Shown: positions 16,239-25,126, counted from the stretch's first letter. The stretch is DNA of 64,000 nucleotides from Planctomycetaceae bacterium (GCA_020638955.1 JACKHO010000008.1:62001-126000); one strand, 5' to 3'. The notes: generated by a model from the letters alone, not told the origin. A program made the numbers and translations.

Positions 16239-17153
16239 CTACTGAGCAGGCATTTCAAAACTGGCCTGTTCCACCAAACTGTCGGAGATATGTGGCGCCG
16301 GCGGCACTGGGGATCGAGTCGCGGGAGGTTGTTGCGATGTCGTCGCGAACTCAGTGTTCAGGGCCTCGACTCGCAAATTGCCGCCGCGATGTCGCCCCAC
16401 GGCATGACCGGTCAGCAGCCCGAGAAGTCCGATCGAACCCACACTGCCGCCACCGACCAGAGAGTCAACCGCGTACCCGGCCTTCATCCCGTAGCGGGGA
16501 TAAAGCACCTGCACTGCCTCGATGTGTTCTTCGGGTCTTCCCTGCCGTGCGATGTAGTTTTCCGCATCACCCAGTGCCGTGGTGTCATGCCACAAGGAGA
16601 ACGGAGCAATTTCCTGCGTGAACGCATACGTGCCGGGATAGTTGCGACTCCGCACGTCCTGCGCATACGCCGCTTCTACTACGCCGAGAGAAGGAACATC
16701 GGAGTAAATGCTGAGCGTGTTGGTGTAAGGGTTATACGAATCACCCCCGAACACCCGGCCTGGCAACACCGTATATCCCAGCGTGTGCAGTGCACCAAAC
16801 GTACATCGCCAGCCAATGCCGACTTCGGAGTTATCACGCAGGCGGCGCCATTCATCGAGCGGAGCATACTGGTTGATGCGAACTTTCGTCTGAGCCAACC
16901 CCTGCTCATCCAGATAGCCCTTCACCATCTGCTCAGTCCGCTGCGACACGTTGTGATTGTCCACACGCGAGTTCCACAACAGCACCTTCTGCGGAATACC
17001 CACCACCCAGCCGGCACCATCAACCAAAGCATTCGGTCGCCCCCGCTCAATTTGCGGCTCATTCATCGCGATAGAGGCCCGGTTCATCGCACAGCCCGAA
17101 CCTAAGCCGAGAAACAGAGCCAGCCACAACAACGCCCGATGAAAGTGCGACAT
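16239..17153 (-). CDS. lipoprotein of unknown function
   Basis: 304 residues from the ATG at 17153; the frame reaches 17306 but only the later start exposes the signal peptide 'ALLWLALFLGLGSGC' with an ideal lipobox. The mature protein is mostly soluble, with 'AQDVRSRNYPGTYAFTQEIAPFSLWHDT' and 'YNPYTNTLSIYSDVP' segments that look like a conserved core, and a small hydrophobic Gly-rich stretch 'VGGGSVGSIGLLGLLTG' near residue 250. I do not recognise a family. It is probably membrane anchored on the periplasmic side. Confidence 0.75.
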   Translation of the reverse strand: MSHFHRALLWLALFLGLGSGCAMNRASIAMNEPQIERGRPNALVDGAGWVVGIPQKVLLWNSRVDNHNVSQRTEQMVKGYLDEQGLAQTKVRINQYAPLDEWRRLRDNSEVGIGWRCTFGALHTLGYTVLPGRVFGGDSYNPYTNTLSIYSDVPSLGVVEAAYAQDVRSRNYPGTYAFTQEIAPFSLWHDTTALGDAENYIARQGRPEEHIEAVQVLYPRYGMKAGYAVDSLVGGGSVGSIGLLGLLTGHAVGRHRGGNLRVEALNTEFATTSQQPPATRSPVPPAPHISDSLVEQASFEMPAQ

Positions 17154-17569
17154 TTCCCGAAAACCATCCTTGGCCTGAAATCGATTCACTTCACAAAGCA
17201 CGCAAAGTGCCTCTTGTGCCAATGCTAATAGGCGGACGGGGTTCACACGGTCAACGAGAATTTCGGGTCGCCTCACTTCAGCAATTCGGGTTTGCAAGAT
17301 TTGCAAACCGGAGTCGCGCCCGCCACCACATGTTTACTCAATCACAAGTACCGGCGGGTGGCTGGCGCGGTCGAGGAACTTGGCAAACATTGCGTAGAGA
17401 ACCGCATATGAACATCTGCGAAACGAGTTGCTCACCAAGCCCCAGGAGGGTGGGGTGGAATCTGAACTTATCGGGGCTTGGGAAGCGACTCGTGAGGACG
17501 ACGGGACTCTCAAACACAGAGGATGTGTAGCAAGCAAAACATGACGAGCGCCCCAGCCACAGCGCAAGA
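17154..17569. other. 416-base region with a possible small insertion
   Basis: No recognised gene. A 13-base direct repeat TACTCAATCACAA occurs at 17335-17347 and again at 17571-17583, the latter being the very end of the ppk2 gene. The bracketed 223 bases have roughly complementary ends (GGCTGGCGC near 17360, GCGCCCCAGCC near 17549). A minus-strand frame (17334-17567) fills this stretch but has no recognisable domain. Confidence 0.4.
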
Positions 17570-18382
17570 CTACTCAATCACAACGCCTGATAAATCATCC
17601 TCCGACTCGGGATAGTCCGGATTCATGTCGCGTAGAGTCTCAACCAGGATTTTGGTGATGGCGTAGTTGCGGTACCATTTGGAATCAGCGGGGATGACGT
17701 ACCAGAGGGCGTGGTTGGTGGAGCAGTTGTTGAGGGCGTCTTCGTAGGCGTCCATGTAGTCATCCCACTGCTCGCGCTTGCGGAGGTCGTCCATCGAAAA
17801 CTTCCAGTGCTTGCCAGGATTGTCGAGGCGTTCCTGGAATCGCTCCTTCTGTTCATCGCGGGATATGTGCAGATAAAACTTCACAATTCTGGTGCCTGCA
17901 TCAGCGAGCAGTTTCTCGAAATGGTTGATCGTTTCGTAACGTGGCCGCCACACGGACTCGGGCACGATGTTCTCAACACGTACAACGAGCACGTCTTCAT
18001 AGTGCGAACGATTAAAGACGCCAATCATGCCTGTCGCTGGGGCGGCTTTGTGAATGCGCCACAGGAAGTCGTGGGAAAGTTCTTCCTTTGAGGGGACCTT
18101 GAACGACGTTACCTCCACCCCTTGGGGATTCACGCCGGTGAAGACTTTGCGAATGGTGCCATCTTTCCCCCCGGCATCCATCGCTTGGAGCACGACGAGC
18201 AATTTCTGTTTTTGCTCCGCGTAGAGTTTGTACTGCCACTGGATGAGTTCTTCCCGCAATTCCTCGAACTGCTCTTCCGCTTCTTTGCGCGAGGGATGGT
18301 AGTTGTCCCCATGCGTTTTCGTGGCTCGAATGTCAAACCGAGATCCGGGCTTGATGAGATGAGGTGAATTGACAGCAGGCAT
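17570..18382 (-). CDS. ppk2: polyphosphate kinase 2, class III-like
   Basis: 270 residues from the ATG at 18382, nine bases after GGAG; the ATG at 18397 is also in frame. PPK2 enzymes use polyphosphate to phosphorylate nucleotides. Walker A 'MDAGGKDGTIRKVF' begins about residue 68 and Walker B/lid is 'GVFNRSHYEDVLVVRV'. The sequence from 'YAEQKQKLLVVLQAMDAGGKDGTIR' to 'HALWYVIPADSKWYRNY' and the final '.VIE' closely follow class III PPK2, which phosphorylates both AMP and ADP. ppk1, which makes polyphosphate, is also in the window at 51068-53152. A palindromic repeat lies just upstream (18423-18447). Confidence 0.93.
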   Translation of the reverse strand: MPAVNSPHLIKPGSRFDIRATKTHGDNYHPSRKEAEEQFEELREELIQWQYKLYAEQKQKLLVVLQAMDAGGKDGTIRKVFTGVNPQGVEVTSFKVPSKEELSHDFLWRIHKAAPATGMIGVFNRSHYEDVLVVRVENIVPESVWRPRYETINHFEKLLADAGTRIVKFYLHISRDEQKERFQERLDNPGKHWKFSMDDLRKREQWDDYMDAYEDALNNCSTNHALWYVIPADSKWYRNYAITKILVETLRDMNPDYPESEDDLSGVVIE

Positions 18383-18422
18383 TGTGGACATCTCCATTCG
18401 ACAAACGATGGAACTCTTCTAC

Positions 18423-18447
18423 CACAGACGGGAATGTCTTTGCCACC
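18423..18447. repeat. GTCTGTG-type palindromic repeat, copy 1
   Basis: CACAGACGGGAATGTCTTTG followed by CCACC; the same 25-base unit, with a perfect stem, is at 41963-41987. It forms a short hairpin with a GGAA loop upstream of ppk2. Confidence 0.65.
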
Positions 18448-18534
18448 TGACATGCTGACTGCCCTGACGAATCGCATTCGAGGCCGTGGACGCTACAATG
18501 CGGCTCCACGGTACTTACAAAGAATTGAGACAAG

Positions 18535-19530
18535 ATGTCCGACGACTTCGAAGATGACGACCTTGACGAAATGGAACATGAACCAGTCCTGAACGAACTG
18601 GCGTGGGACCTGGTCCATCAAATGCTCACCGCCACCGACGAAATGCAGGTGGATCCTGTAGAGACCGAAGCGGGGGGTGTCATTCTCGACTTCGGTGTGG
18701 AAGCCTCAGGCAGCGTTGGGGCAGGACTGGCATTGGCCGAGATTTGTCTCGCAGGACTGGCTGATGTGTCAATTCATCCCGGTCGGATTGGTGACATCGG
18801 CTGGCCGCATGTGTTTGTCCAAACAGACACGCCGGTCGAAGCCTGCCTGTGCAGTCAGTACGCCGGTTGGCAAATCGCGAAAGGTGATTACTTTGCCATG
18901 GGCTCGGGTCCGATGCGGGCCGCAGCGTGCAAAGAAGAATTGTTCGAGCAGTTGGACTACCGCGAGGATGCCCGTGGCGTGGTCGGCATTCTGGAATCGA
19001 ATCGATTGCCGACAGAAGAAGTCATCGAAATGCTGGCGGAAGCGTGCAACGTGCCGAAACGGGCCGTCGCGCTGCTGGTGGCTCCAACGTCCAGCATCGC
19101 AGGAAACTTGCAAGTCGTAGCTCGGTCGCTGGAAACAGCGTTACACAAAATGCATGAGTTGGGATTCGACGTGCATCGCATCCAAAGTGGTTGCGGCGTC
19201 GCCCCGCTGGCTCCGGTCGCGGGTGATGATTTGACCGGCATTGGACGGACCAATGACGCCATTCTCTACGGCGGACAGGTCACGCTGTTCGTGAATGGTG
19301 ATGACGAATCCATCCGAGAAATTGGACCGAGAATCCCGTCAAATTCGTCGCACGACTACGGTCGTCCATTCCTCGAATTGTTTGAGGAAGCGGGCCGAGA
19401 CTTCTACAAACTGGACCCCATGTTGTTCAGTCCGGCAGAAGTCTTGATCCACAATGTGGAAACTGGCTGCGTACATCGGTATGGTCAGCAGAATATCGAA
19501 GTCCTCAAGCGGTCATTTGGCGTTGCTTGA
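18535..19530 (+). CDS. mch: methenyltetrahydromethanopterin cyclohydrolase
   Basis: 331 residues. Mch hydrolyses methenyl-H4MPT to 5-formyl-H4MPT in the archaeal-type C1 pathway that Planctomycetes share with methylotrophic proteobacteria. Recognisable core: 'ETEAGGVILDFGVEASGSVGAGLALAEICLAGLADV', 'VFVQTDTPVEACLCSQYAGW', 'YFAMGSGPMRAAACKE', 'VDVHRIQSGCGVAPLAPVAGDDLTGIGRTNDAILYGG'. The acidic N-terminal 20 residues are an extra tail. An unknown membrane protein gene follows after 15 bases and moeA after that, so Mo-cofactor synthesis may be co-expressed. The usual companions (fae, mtdB, fhc) are not in the window. Confidence 0.95.
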   Translation: MSDDFEDDDLDEMEHEPVLNELAWDLVHQMLTATDEMQVDPVETEAGGVILDFGVEASGSVGAGLALAEICLAGLADVSIHPGRIGDIGWPHVFVQTDTPVEACLCSQYAGWQIAKGDYFAMGSGPMRAAACKEELFEQLDYREDARGVVGILESNRLPTEEVIEMLAEACNVPKRAVALLVAPTSSIAGNLQVVARSLETALHKMHELGFDVHRIQSGCGVAPLAPVAGDDLTGIGRTNDAILYGGQVTLFVNGDDESIREIGPRIPSNSSHDYGRPFLELFEEAGRDFYKLDPMLFSPAEVLIHNVETGCVHRYGQQNIEVLKRSFGVA

Positions 19531-19545
19531 GCGAGGGAGACCTGA

Positions 19546-20463
19546 ATGACGGAATCAGTTCCAGTACCTGCCACCGCCGACACCGCGCCGACTCCTCAGG
19601 GGAGAACCCGAGAGGACATGATCCTCGCGGTGCTGGGGTTATGCTTCGCCGCGTTTCTGCTGTTCCGTGCACTCGATGGTGCTGGCGTGGCCTACGTCGC
19701 CGAAATGAATGGCACCCAAGCGGAAGCCACGGAGTTCGATTACCTGATTGGCACGGCGGAATACAGTTACTCACGCACATTGGGGATGTGGATTGCGGCA
19801 TTCTGCACGCTCGCAATTTTCTCGTTCCTATACAAAGACAACGTCGCCTACAAAATCGCCGAGTCGGTGTTCGTGGGTGTCTCGGCAGCCTACTGGATGA
19901 TTGTCGCCTTCTGGACAGTCATTATCCCCAACCTGCTGGGGAAAGTCTGGCCCGGCTGGATTCGCTCGTGGGCCATTCCGGGACTTTCCCCTGTGCGAGA
20001 TGAACTATGGTGGCTCTACCTCATTCCACTCATTCTGGGTGGCATGCTGTTGTGGCGACTCTCACCGAAAGGGGCGTGGATTGCCCGCTGGCCACTGGCA
20101 TTCATCATTGGCTCAACCGCCGGTATTCGCCTGATTGGTTTTCTGCAGGCCGACTTCCTGAGTCAGGTTCGCAATACCATTGTTCCGGTGATCACATTCG
20201 CAGATGACGGGGGTCTCAATATCCCCAGCAGCCTGAGAAATATTGTGCTGGTGGCTGCCGTGGTATCAGGGCTCGTGTACTTCTTCTTTTCGATTGAACA
20301 CAAAGGGTTCACCGGACGTGTCTCCAAGGTTGGCATTTGGGTGCTCATGATTACGTTCGGTGCCGCGTTTGGATACACCGTTATGGGCCGCATTGCCCTG
20401 CTCGCAATTCGGTTTGAATTCCTCTTTAACGACTGGCTGCATTTGAACCAGCTATTTGGATAA
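19546..20463 (+). CDS. multi-pass membrane protein in the mch operon
   Basis: 305 residues. The start ATG at 19546 has GGGAGA before it. Hydrophobic helices are seen near residues 25-45 ('MILAVLGLCFAAFLLFRAL'), 82-100, 108-132 ('VFVGVSAAYWMIVAFWTVII'), 155-173, 185-203, 228-247 ('NIVLVAAVVSGLVYFFF') and 258-282, about seven in all. I do not recognise a family; a conserved Gly/Pro-rich cytoplasmic loop is absent. It sits 15 bases after mch and its end overlaps a possible upstream start of moeA, so the three genes likely form one operon. Confidence 0.8.
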   Translation: MTESVPVPATADTAPTPQGRTREDMILAVLGLCFAAFLLFRALDGAGVAYVAEMNGTQAEATEFDYLIGTAEYSYSRTLGMWIAAFCTLAIFSFLYKDNVAYKIAESVFVGVSAAYWMIVAFWTVIIPNLLGKVWPGWIRSWAIPGLSPVRDELWWLYLIPLILGGMLLWRLSPKGAWIARWPLAFIIGSTAGIRLIGFLQADFLSQVRNTIVPVITFADDGGLNIPSSLRNIVLVAAVVSGLVYFFFSIEHKGFTGRVSKVGIWVLMITFGAAFGYTVMGRIALLAIRFEFLFNDWLHLNQLFG

Positions 20464-20473
20464 CTCTGTTTTC

Positions 20474-21679
20474 ATGATTTCCATCCAAGCAGCCTGGGAC
20501 CTGATTGAAAACAGTGTCGCCCCTGGTCCCGACCAAACCGTCAGGCTGATGAACGCCTTGGGATGTGTGCTGGCAGAAGATGTCCACTGCACCATCAATT
20601 CCCCACCATTCGACAAATCGATGATGGACGGATTCGGCATCAAGTCCGCAGACTTCGCCAGTGGCCTACGCACCTTCTGCATAGTCGGCGAACTGATGGC
20701 GGGCCACACTTCGCAGCACGTCCTGCAAAGCGGGGAAGCAATTCAAATCATGACCGGCGCCCCCATTCCGGCTGGGGTCGATGCGGTCATTCAAGTTGAA
20801 GAGACAAAGCAAAACGGCAGCGACGTTGAGATTACGACTGATCGACTCATAGAGCCGCATCACAACATTGTGAAATGCGGCGAGTCCATGCGCGTCGGCG
20901 AAACGCTCGTGACGTCGGGCAAGCAACTCCAACCTCAGGATATTGGACTCCTGGCGGAGTTGGGACGACATGAAATCCTGGTGCGAAGACCACCAACCAT
21001 TGCCGTGCTCGCTACGGGTGATGAACTGGTACCCGTCGATGCAGAACCGGGTGCCGGACAAATCCGGAATTCCAACGAGCCCATGCTGGCGGCTCAAATA
21101 GCGAGAGTTGGCTGTCAGCCCGTACCAATCGGAATAGCACGCGACAACCGCGAGGACTTACACGCCAAAATTACACAGGGGCTCAAAGCCGACATTCTTT
21201 GCCTGTCGGGCGGTGTTTCTGCTGGCAAGAAAGACCTCGTTCCCAGCGAACTGGCTCGTGCTGGCGTCGTGGAAGTCTTTCACCGGGTCGCGCTGAAGCC
21301 AGGCAAACCAATTTGGTTTGGAGTCCTGAAAGGTGAGCATCCCCGATACGTCTTTGGTCTGCCGGGGAATCCCGTCAGCAGCTTTGTCTGCTTCGAATTG
21401 TTTGTCAGAGCGGCAATTCGGCGCTGGATTGGGCTCTGCGACTCAACACCAAGATTACAACAGGCGAAACTGAGTCAGCCATTCAGCATGACGAGTAATC
21501 GTCCCACACTTTTCCCGAGCGCAGTTTCCCGCAATGGATCAGAAGTCTGGGTGACGCCGAGCCTATGGAAAGGCTCATTCGACTTGCGGGCTACCATTGA
21601 ATCCAACGCCCTTGCTTACTTTCACGAGGCCGGCGAGTATCGCGAAGGTGACGACATTGAGGTCCTGCAGTTGCACTAG
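20474..21679 (+). CDS. moeA: molybdopterin molybdenumtransferase
   Basis: 401 residues from the ATG at 20474 (a TTG at 20456 would extend it by six residues and overlap the previous gene). MoeA inserts molybdenum into adenylylated molybdopterin in the cytoplasm. Motifs: 'FDKSMMDGFGIK' (consensus SAMDGYA, with Ser-Met-Met-Asp here), 'MTGAPIPAGVDAVIQVE', 'LATGDELVPV', the MoeA/MoaB-fold 'ILCLSGGVSAGKKD' and 'VFGLPGNPVSSFVCFELF'. The C-terminal domain is complete. The gene ends before a bidirectional terminator at 21690-21720. Its link to mch suggests a Mo/W enzyme of the same C1 pathway as a client; that is an inference. Confidence 0.95.
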   Translation: MISIQAAWDLIENSVAPGPDQTVRLMNALGCVLAEDVHCTINSPPFDKSMMDGFGIKSADFASGLRTFCIVGELMAGHTSQHVLQSGEAIQIMTGAPIPAGVDAVIQVEETKQNGSDVEITTDRLIEPHHNIVKCGESMRVGETLVTSGKQLQPQDIGLLAELGRHEILVRRPPTIAVLATGDELVPVDAEPGAGQIRNSNEPMLAAQIARVGCQPVPIGIARDNREDLHAKITQGLKADILCLSGGVSAGKKDLVPSELARAGVVEVFHRVALKPGKPIWFGVLKGEHPRYVFGLPGNPVSSFVCFELFVRAAIRRWIGLCDSTPRLQQAKLSQPFSMTSNRPTLFPSAVSRNGSEVWVTPSLWKGSFDLRATIESNALAYFHEAGEYREGDDIEVLQLH

Positions 21680-21689
21680 GCGCACGAAA

Positions 21690-21720
21690 ACAGGGTGGTC
21701 TCTTGTGATAACCACCCTGT
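21690..21720. terminator. bidirectional terminator between convergent genes
   Basis: Perfect 10-bp stem ACAGGGTGGT (21690-21699) / ACCACCCTGT (21711-21720), between moeA (plus) and a lipoprotein gene (minus). Confidence 0.8.
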
Positions 21721-21752
21721 CCACGATTTCTCAACTAATCAGCTTCAACAGA

Positions 21753-22244
21753 CTACTGCATGAAGAAGTCGGTTGGTCCACGCAGGGTGTAGTAAGGATA
21801 CACAACGGTTCCGGCTGGCGAGTTCGGGCACGGATACTTCAGGTTGCGAGGAGTTGTGTAGGAGTAGCTCAAGTGGTGGCGTGGGTACCAGTCAAGTGCA
21901 TTACCCTGGCCGCATGAGCGACAGCCGCCCGGTTGGCAGAAACCACCTGGCTGACAGACGAATGCAGGATAGGTCTGGCACGTGGGACATGGTTGTTGTG
22001 ACTGGTCGTAAACCATCCCTTGGTCGTAACCAGCACCTGCATCCTGCTGAGCTGCCGACTCCTCTGAAGGTGTCGCTTCAGGCATTGGTGCATCTTCAAG
22101 GTAGGCGGCGAGCTGATTCGCAGCGGGCTCCTGTCCCCGGAAAATGCTGGATGTTCCCATTGAGTTCATTGACGTGCACCCGGAAGCTCCCACAAGAGCA
22201 GCCAGCAGAACTCCCGCCAACATTGGCATCGATTTCCGCAACAT
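21753..22244 (-). CDS. Cys-rich lipoprotein with conserved C-terminal box
   Basis: 163 residues. The signal peptide 'AGVLLAALVGASGC' has an ideal lipobox. The centre is low complexity (Gln, Pro, Ser, Asp) with eight or so cysteines in 'CPTCQTYPAFVCQPGGFCQPGGCRSC'. The end 'PRNLKYPCPNSPAGTVVYPYYTLRGPTDFFM' resembles the C-terminal signature of a planctomycete lipoprotein family that I recognise only by pattern. It is probably surface- or periplasm-exposed. The gene is convergent to moeA. Confidence 0.82.
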   Translation of the reverse strand: MLRKSMPMLAGVLLAALVGASGCTSMNSMGTSSIFRGQEPAANQLAAYLEDAPMPEATPSEESAAQQDAGAGYDQGMVYDQSQQPCPTCQTYPAFVCQPGGFCQPGGCRSCGQGNALDWYPRHHLSYSYTTPRNLKYPCPNSPAGTVVYPYYTLRGPTDFFMQ

Positions 22245-22486
22245 GAGATCCCATCTCCCCTAAATTGACGATCCCACTTCAAGGCGTGGTCGCCGTCCTT
22301 GGACATCCTGATTTCGCCAACGGTCGAATGCTCAGGCGATTGACATATCCCCATTGTCGACGGCAGCAACCTGCCAGTCGTTACAATTGTTATCGGCAGC
22401 ACGTCGCGCAAAGTGCGGCTATTTCTCAAATCCACCACATGAACGGATGAGAAACTTGGGGAAACCTGCAAGAAGGGGCAAATGTG

Positions 22487-22900
22487 TTAGAGTCTGCCGA
22501 TTTGGGCCTGAGAGCGGAAATTCTGCCCTCGGTTGATGAGGTCGGACTCCTGATCGAGCGGGATTTGCTTTTCACGAAGTCGGTAAACGTAATCGTGCCG
22601 GTCAGTTACGTGCGATCCAGCGAAGTGATTCGAGACGAAATCAAAGGGCACCGCCTGATGCAGTGGGCGATCAACCGGCTGTTGGACCGTAAGCGTTTCG
22701 TATCCCGGCTTCGAAATCTTGATTTCACGCGTTCCGTAGTACGTGAAATCCATTGAGACCGGCGAGAGCCCAAGTTGTTCCCCATCGACTTCAACCAGTG
22801 CCTCGGGGGGATCGGTCCGGATTGTCATCCTTCTGCTCACACAGCCACAGGCTGAGAAGAGCAGTAAAAGCACAACAGTACGGGCTATTAGCGATGGCAT
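22487..22900 (-). CDS. PEGA-domain lipoprotein
   Basis: 137 residues from the ATG at 22900; the frame reaches 23032 but only this start gives a signal peptide ('TVVLLLLFSACGC', lipobox S-A-C/G-C). After the Cys comes a PEGA-type module 'MTIRTDPPEALVEVDGEQLGLSPVSMDFTYYGTREIKISKPGYE', a beta-hairpin repeat that takes its name from the Pro-Glu-Gly-Ala loop. The C-terminal half ends 'ESDLINRGQNFRSQAQIGRL' with an acidic/polar stretch. It is a cell-envelope protein of unknown role. Downstream on the same strand is another lipoprotein gene, 242 bases further. Confidence 0.85.
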   Translation of the reverse strand: MPSLIARTVVLLLLFSACGCVSRRMTIRTDPPEALVEVDGEQLGLSPVSMDFTYYGTREIKISKPGYETLTVQQPVDRPLHQAVPFDFVSNHFAGSHVTDRHDYVYRLREKQIPLDQESDLINRGQNFRSQAQIGRL

Positions 22901-22985
22901 TCCGGGAAACACACTTTCAGTACACCAAGTGTGCCGGAATTTACGTGAAGACCCCAAATCGTGCCAAGACGGTTTTCTGAGCACC

Positions 22986-23026
22986 AAAAAAGCAAAGCCG
23001 CCCGGAGTATGAACTCCGAGCGGCTT
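22986..23026 (-). terminator. terminator of the Tat oxidoreductase gene
   Basis: 14-bp stem with one mismatch, 22995-23008 / 23013-23026, and a TTTTTT run (minus strand) at 22986-22991. Confidence 0.88.
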
Positions 23027-23059
23027 GAGCACTTATAGGCGTCCAGCGGACGTCAACGA

Positions 23060-24430
23060 CTAGGCGTCCAGCAGCTTACCGTAATCACCACGGTATTCTT
23101 TCTTTACGATCTTCATGACTTCTGGAGCGTTGGTTGCTTCGAGTTTCTCAGCATCCCATTCGATTTTCTTTCCTTCGCCACCAGCAGCCGCGTACACAGC
23201 CAGGTTGCCAAGCAGAATGGTTTCCGTGAGCGGACCAGCATAGTTCGGGAAGTTGCTGGTGGCTTCCTTGCGCTCGCCGATGATCGCCTGGTGGAACTCG
23301 GTGAAGTGTCCAGGTGATTTTTCAAACTCGACTTCAGGCACAGGAACTTCCTTGCCGTTCTGGTCCAGCAGCATCCAGTTTTCACCGTAATCGCCGTAGC
23401 TGTAGAGCACCAGGTCTTCACCAACAATGATTGAGCCGCTCTTCTCAACATCACCATTGTTCTTCTTCTTGAATCCAGCGCCATTCAACAGGGCTTCATC
23501 TGGCGTGTTCCCGCCGTCATACCACGAGACGGGCAAGGTGCCATCGCCCTTTGGATGATTGAAGACAAACTCAATCTTTGACGACTGAGGATAGCTGTCC
23601 TGATTGTGTCCAGAGCAAGTCGCCTGAATCGAAGTGGGGTTGGCGAGGTGCAGGCCCATGAATGGCATATTGAATGTGTGGCATGCCATATCACCAAGGG
23701 CTCCTGTTCCAAAGTCCCAGTAACCACGCCATTTGAATGTGTGGTATCCTTGGGTGTAGGGACGTTCTGGAGCTGGGCCGAGCCACAGGTTCCAATCGAG
23801 GTAATCAGGCACTTCGGCTGGTTCAGGACGCTCTCCCCCCTGAGGCCAGACGGGACGATTGGTAAAGATGTGGGCAGCCTTCACACGGCCAATGTGTCCT
23901 CCTGCCAGAAGTGCAGCAGCACGACGCAACCCATCGTGTGCAGTTCCCTGATTGCCCATCATCGTCTTGACACCTTTGTCTTTGGCGATGTCCTGCAGAC
24001 GTCGTGCTTCCCAAACCGTGTGGGTCATGGGCTTTTGAGCAAAGCAGGCTTTACCCAGTTTCATGGCCATGGCGGCAGCAGGTGCGTGGATGTGATCCGG
24101 CGTGGATATGGTGACGGCGTCAATCTTGTCACCCAGCTGGTTCAGCATTTCACGGAAATCTTCGAACTGCTGAGCATCTTCGAAGCCGTTGCGGGAACCG
24201 GTCTTTTCGAGAGTACGGCGGTCGACATCGCAAATCGCCACAATTTGACCATGCGCAGCCGCATCAGCGGAGTCGCTCGACCCCTTGCCACCAATACCAA
24301 TACAGGCATAGGCAACTTTTTCATTGGGTGATTTCGACTCCTCGGCGGCAAAGCTGTTGGCAGCCCAAGCAGTTACCCCAAGGGCCGCAGTGGTCTTCAA
24401 GAAGTCACGACGCGTATTTTGACGAGACAT
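23060..24430 (-). CDS. Gfo/Idh/MocA family oxidoreductase, Tat-exported
   Basis: 456 residues from the ATG at 24430. Tat signal 'MSRQNTRRDFLKTTAALGVTAWAANSFA' (RRDFLK). The Rossmann half has 'VAYACIGIGGKGSSD', 'IVAICDVDRRTLE' and the typical 'TPDHIHAPAAAMAMKLGKACFAQKPMTH' with the catalytic-loop Lys-Pro. The C-terminal alpha/beta half includes 'GYWDFGTGALGDMACHTFN'. The family acts on sugars and cyclitols with NAD(P); planctomycetes carry many exported copies whose substrates are unknown. It is followed by a strong terminator. An ArsR-family gene lies upstream, on the same strand. Confidence 0.93.
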   Translation of the reverse strand: MSRQNTRRDFLKTTAALGVTAWAANSFAAEESKSPNEKVAYACIGIGGKGSSDSADAAAHGQIVAICDVDRRTLEKTGSRNGFEDAQQFEDFREMLNQLGDKIDAVTISTPDHIHAPAAAMAMKLGKACFAQKPMTHTVWEARRLQDIAKDKGVKTMMGNQGTAHDGLRRAAALLAGGHIGRVKAAHIFTNRPVWPQGGERPEPAEVPDYLDWNLWLGPAPERPYTQGYHTFKWRGYWDFGTGALGDMACHTFNMPFMGLHLANPTSIQATCSGHNQDSYPQSSKIEFVFNHPKGDGTLPVSWYDGGNTPDEALLNGAGFKKKNNGDVEKSGSIIVGEDLVLYSYGDYGENWMLLDQNGKEVPVPEVEFEKSPGHFTEFHQAIIGERKEATSNFPNYAGPLTETILLGNLAVYAAAGGEGKKIEWDAEKLEATNAPEVMKIVKKEYRGDYGKLLDA

Positions 24431-24609
24431 ATCAGTTGAGTCCTCAAATGATTGAATAAGGTCCGTCCCTCCTGTGCTCCTGCATGTGGAGCAAACAGGT
24501 GACAATGCAAAGGGACGTCGACACGGGAATTCCACATCAACGCTGGCTTATAGGGTAGCCAATTCACGAGGGAGACGGTAGCTGATGAGTTAAGATTTCA
24601 GCCTTGGTC

Positions 24610-24646
24610 CAAAAACAAAGCCAGGCGACCTGAACCAGGCCGCCTG
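24610..24646 (-). terminator. terminator after the ArsR gene
   Basis: 10-bp stem with one mismatch 24622-24631 / 24637-24646, followed on the minus strand by a T-rich run (24610-24619). Confidence 0.75.
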
Positions 24647-24682
24647 CGCGTCTTACGTCAATCTCGGTTCAGCGTTTTAGGA

Positions 24683-25126
24683 CTACTCTTCGTCCTGACG
24701 CAGAACGAAATTCTCCAGGCGAAGCTCTGCCTGATCACCTTCATGGGAGATGCTCGAGAACAGCTGGGCGATAATTCCATGGAACCGCACAGACTTCACT
24801 GAGTAGAAGTTGTGCTTTCCATCGCGGCGAGGCTCAATGAGTCCCGCAACTCGCAGCAGTGCCAAGTGGTGGCTCACTGCTGGCTGGCTCTGTCCCAGTC
24901 GCTGACAAAGGGAGGTCACATTCAGCTCCCCTTCGCGCAACAGGTACATGAGCACCTTCAGTCGGGTTTCGTCGGCCAAGAGCTTGAAGACCTGGACGAG
25001 GTCTTTCTCAAGGCTGAGCGGAATCTCAGGAAAGCGCGTCGTAACTGGCTTTGCTACCTGAGGTTCTGGAAGTTGGGTCAACATTTCATCATCCTGTGGA
25101 TATTCGGACTGCTCTTCGGAGTCCAT
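24683..25126 (-). CDS. ArsR-family winged-helix regulator
   Basis: 147 residues if started at the ATG at 25126 (GAGG ten bases upstream); the frame also allows a GTG at 25177. After an acidic N-terminal tail of 30-45 residues rich in Glu/Gln/Pro, the core 'LSLEKDLVQVFKLLADETRLKVLMYLLREGELNVTSLCQRLGQSQPAVSHHLALLRVAGLIEPRRDGKHNFYSV' is a clear ArsR HTH. No cysteine metal-binding motif ('ELCVCDL' type) is seen in the recognition helix, so it may sense something other than metals. It could regulate the neighbouring oxidoreductase or itself; nothing in the sequence proves either. Confidence 0.87.
   Translation of the reverse strand: MDSEEQSEYPQDDEMLTQLPEPQVAKPVTTRFPEIPLSLEKDLVQVFKLLADETRLKVLMYLLREGELNVTSLCQRLGQSQPAVSHHLALLRVAGLIEPRRDGKHNFYSVKSVRFHGIIAQLFSSISHEGDQAELRLENFVLRQDEE

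Noticed and set aside
16167..17105. 312-residue plus-strand open frame
   Set aside because: Overlaps the lipoprotein gene on the minus strand, which has a signal peptide and lipobox; the plus frame has neither a signal nor a domain.
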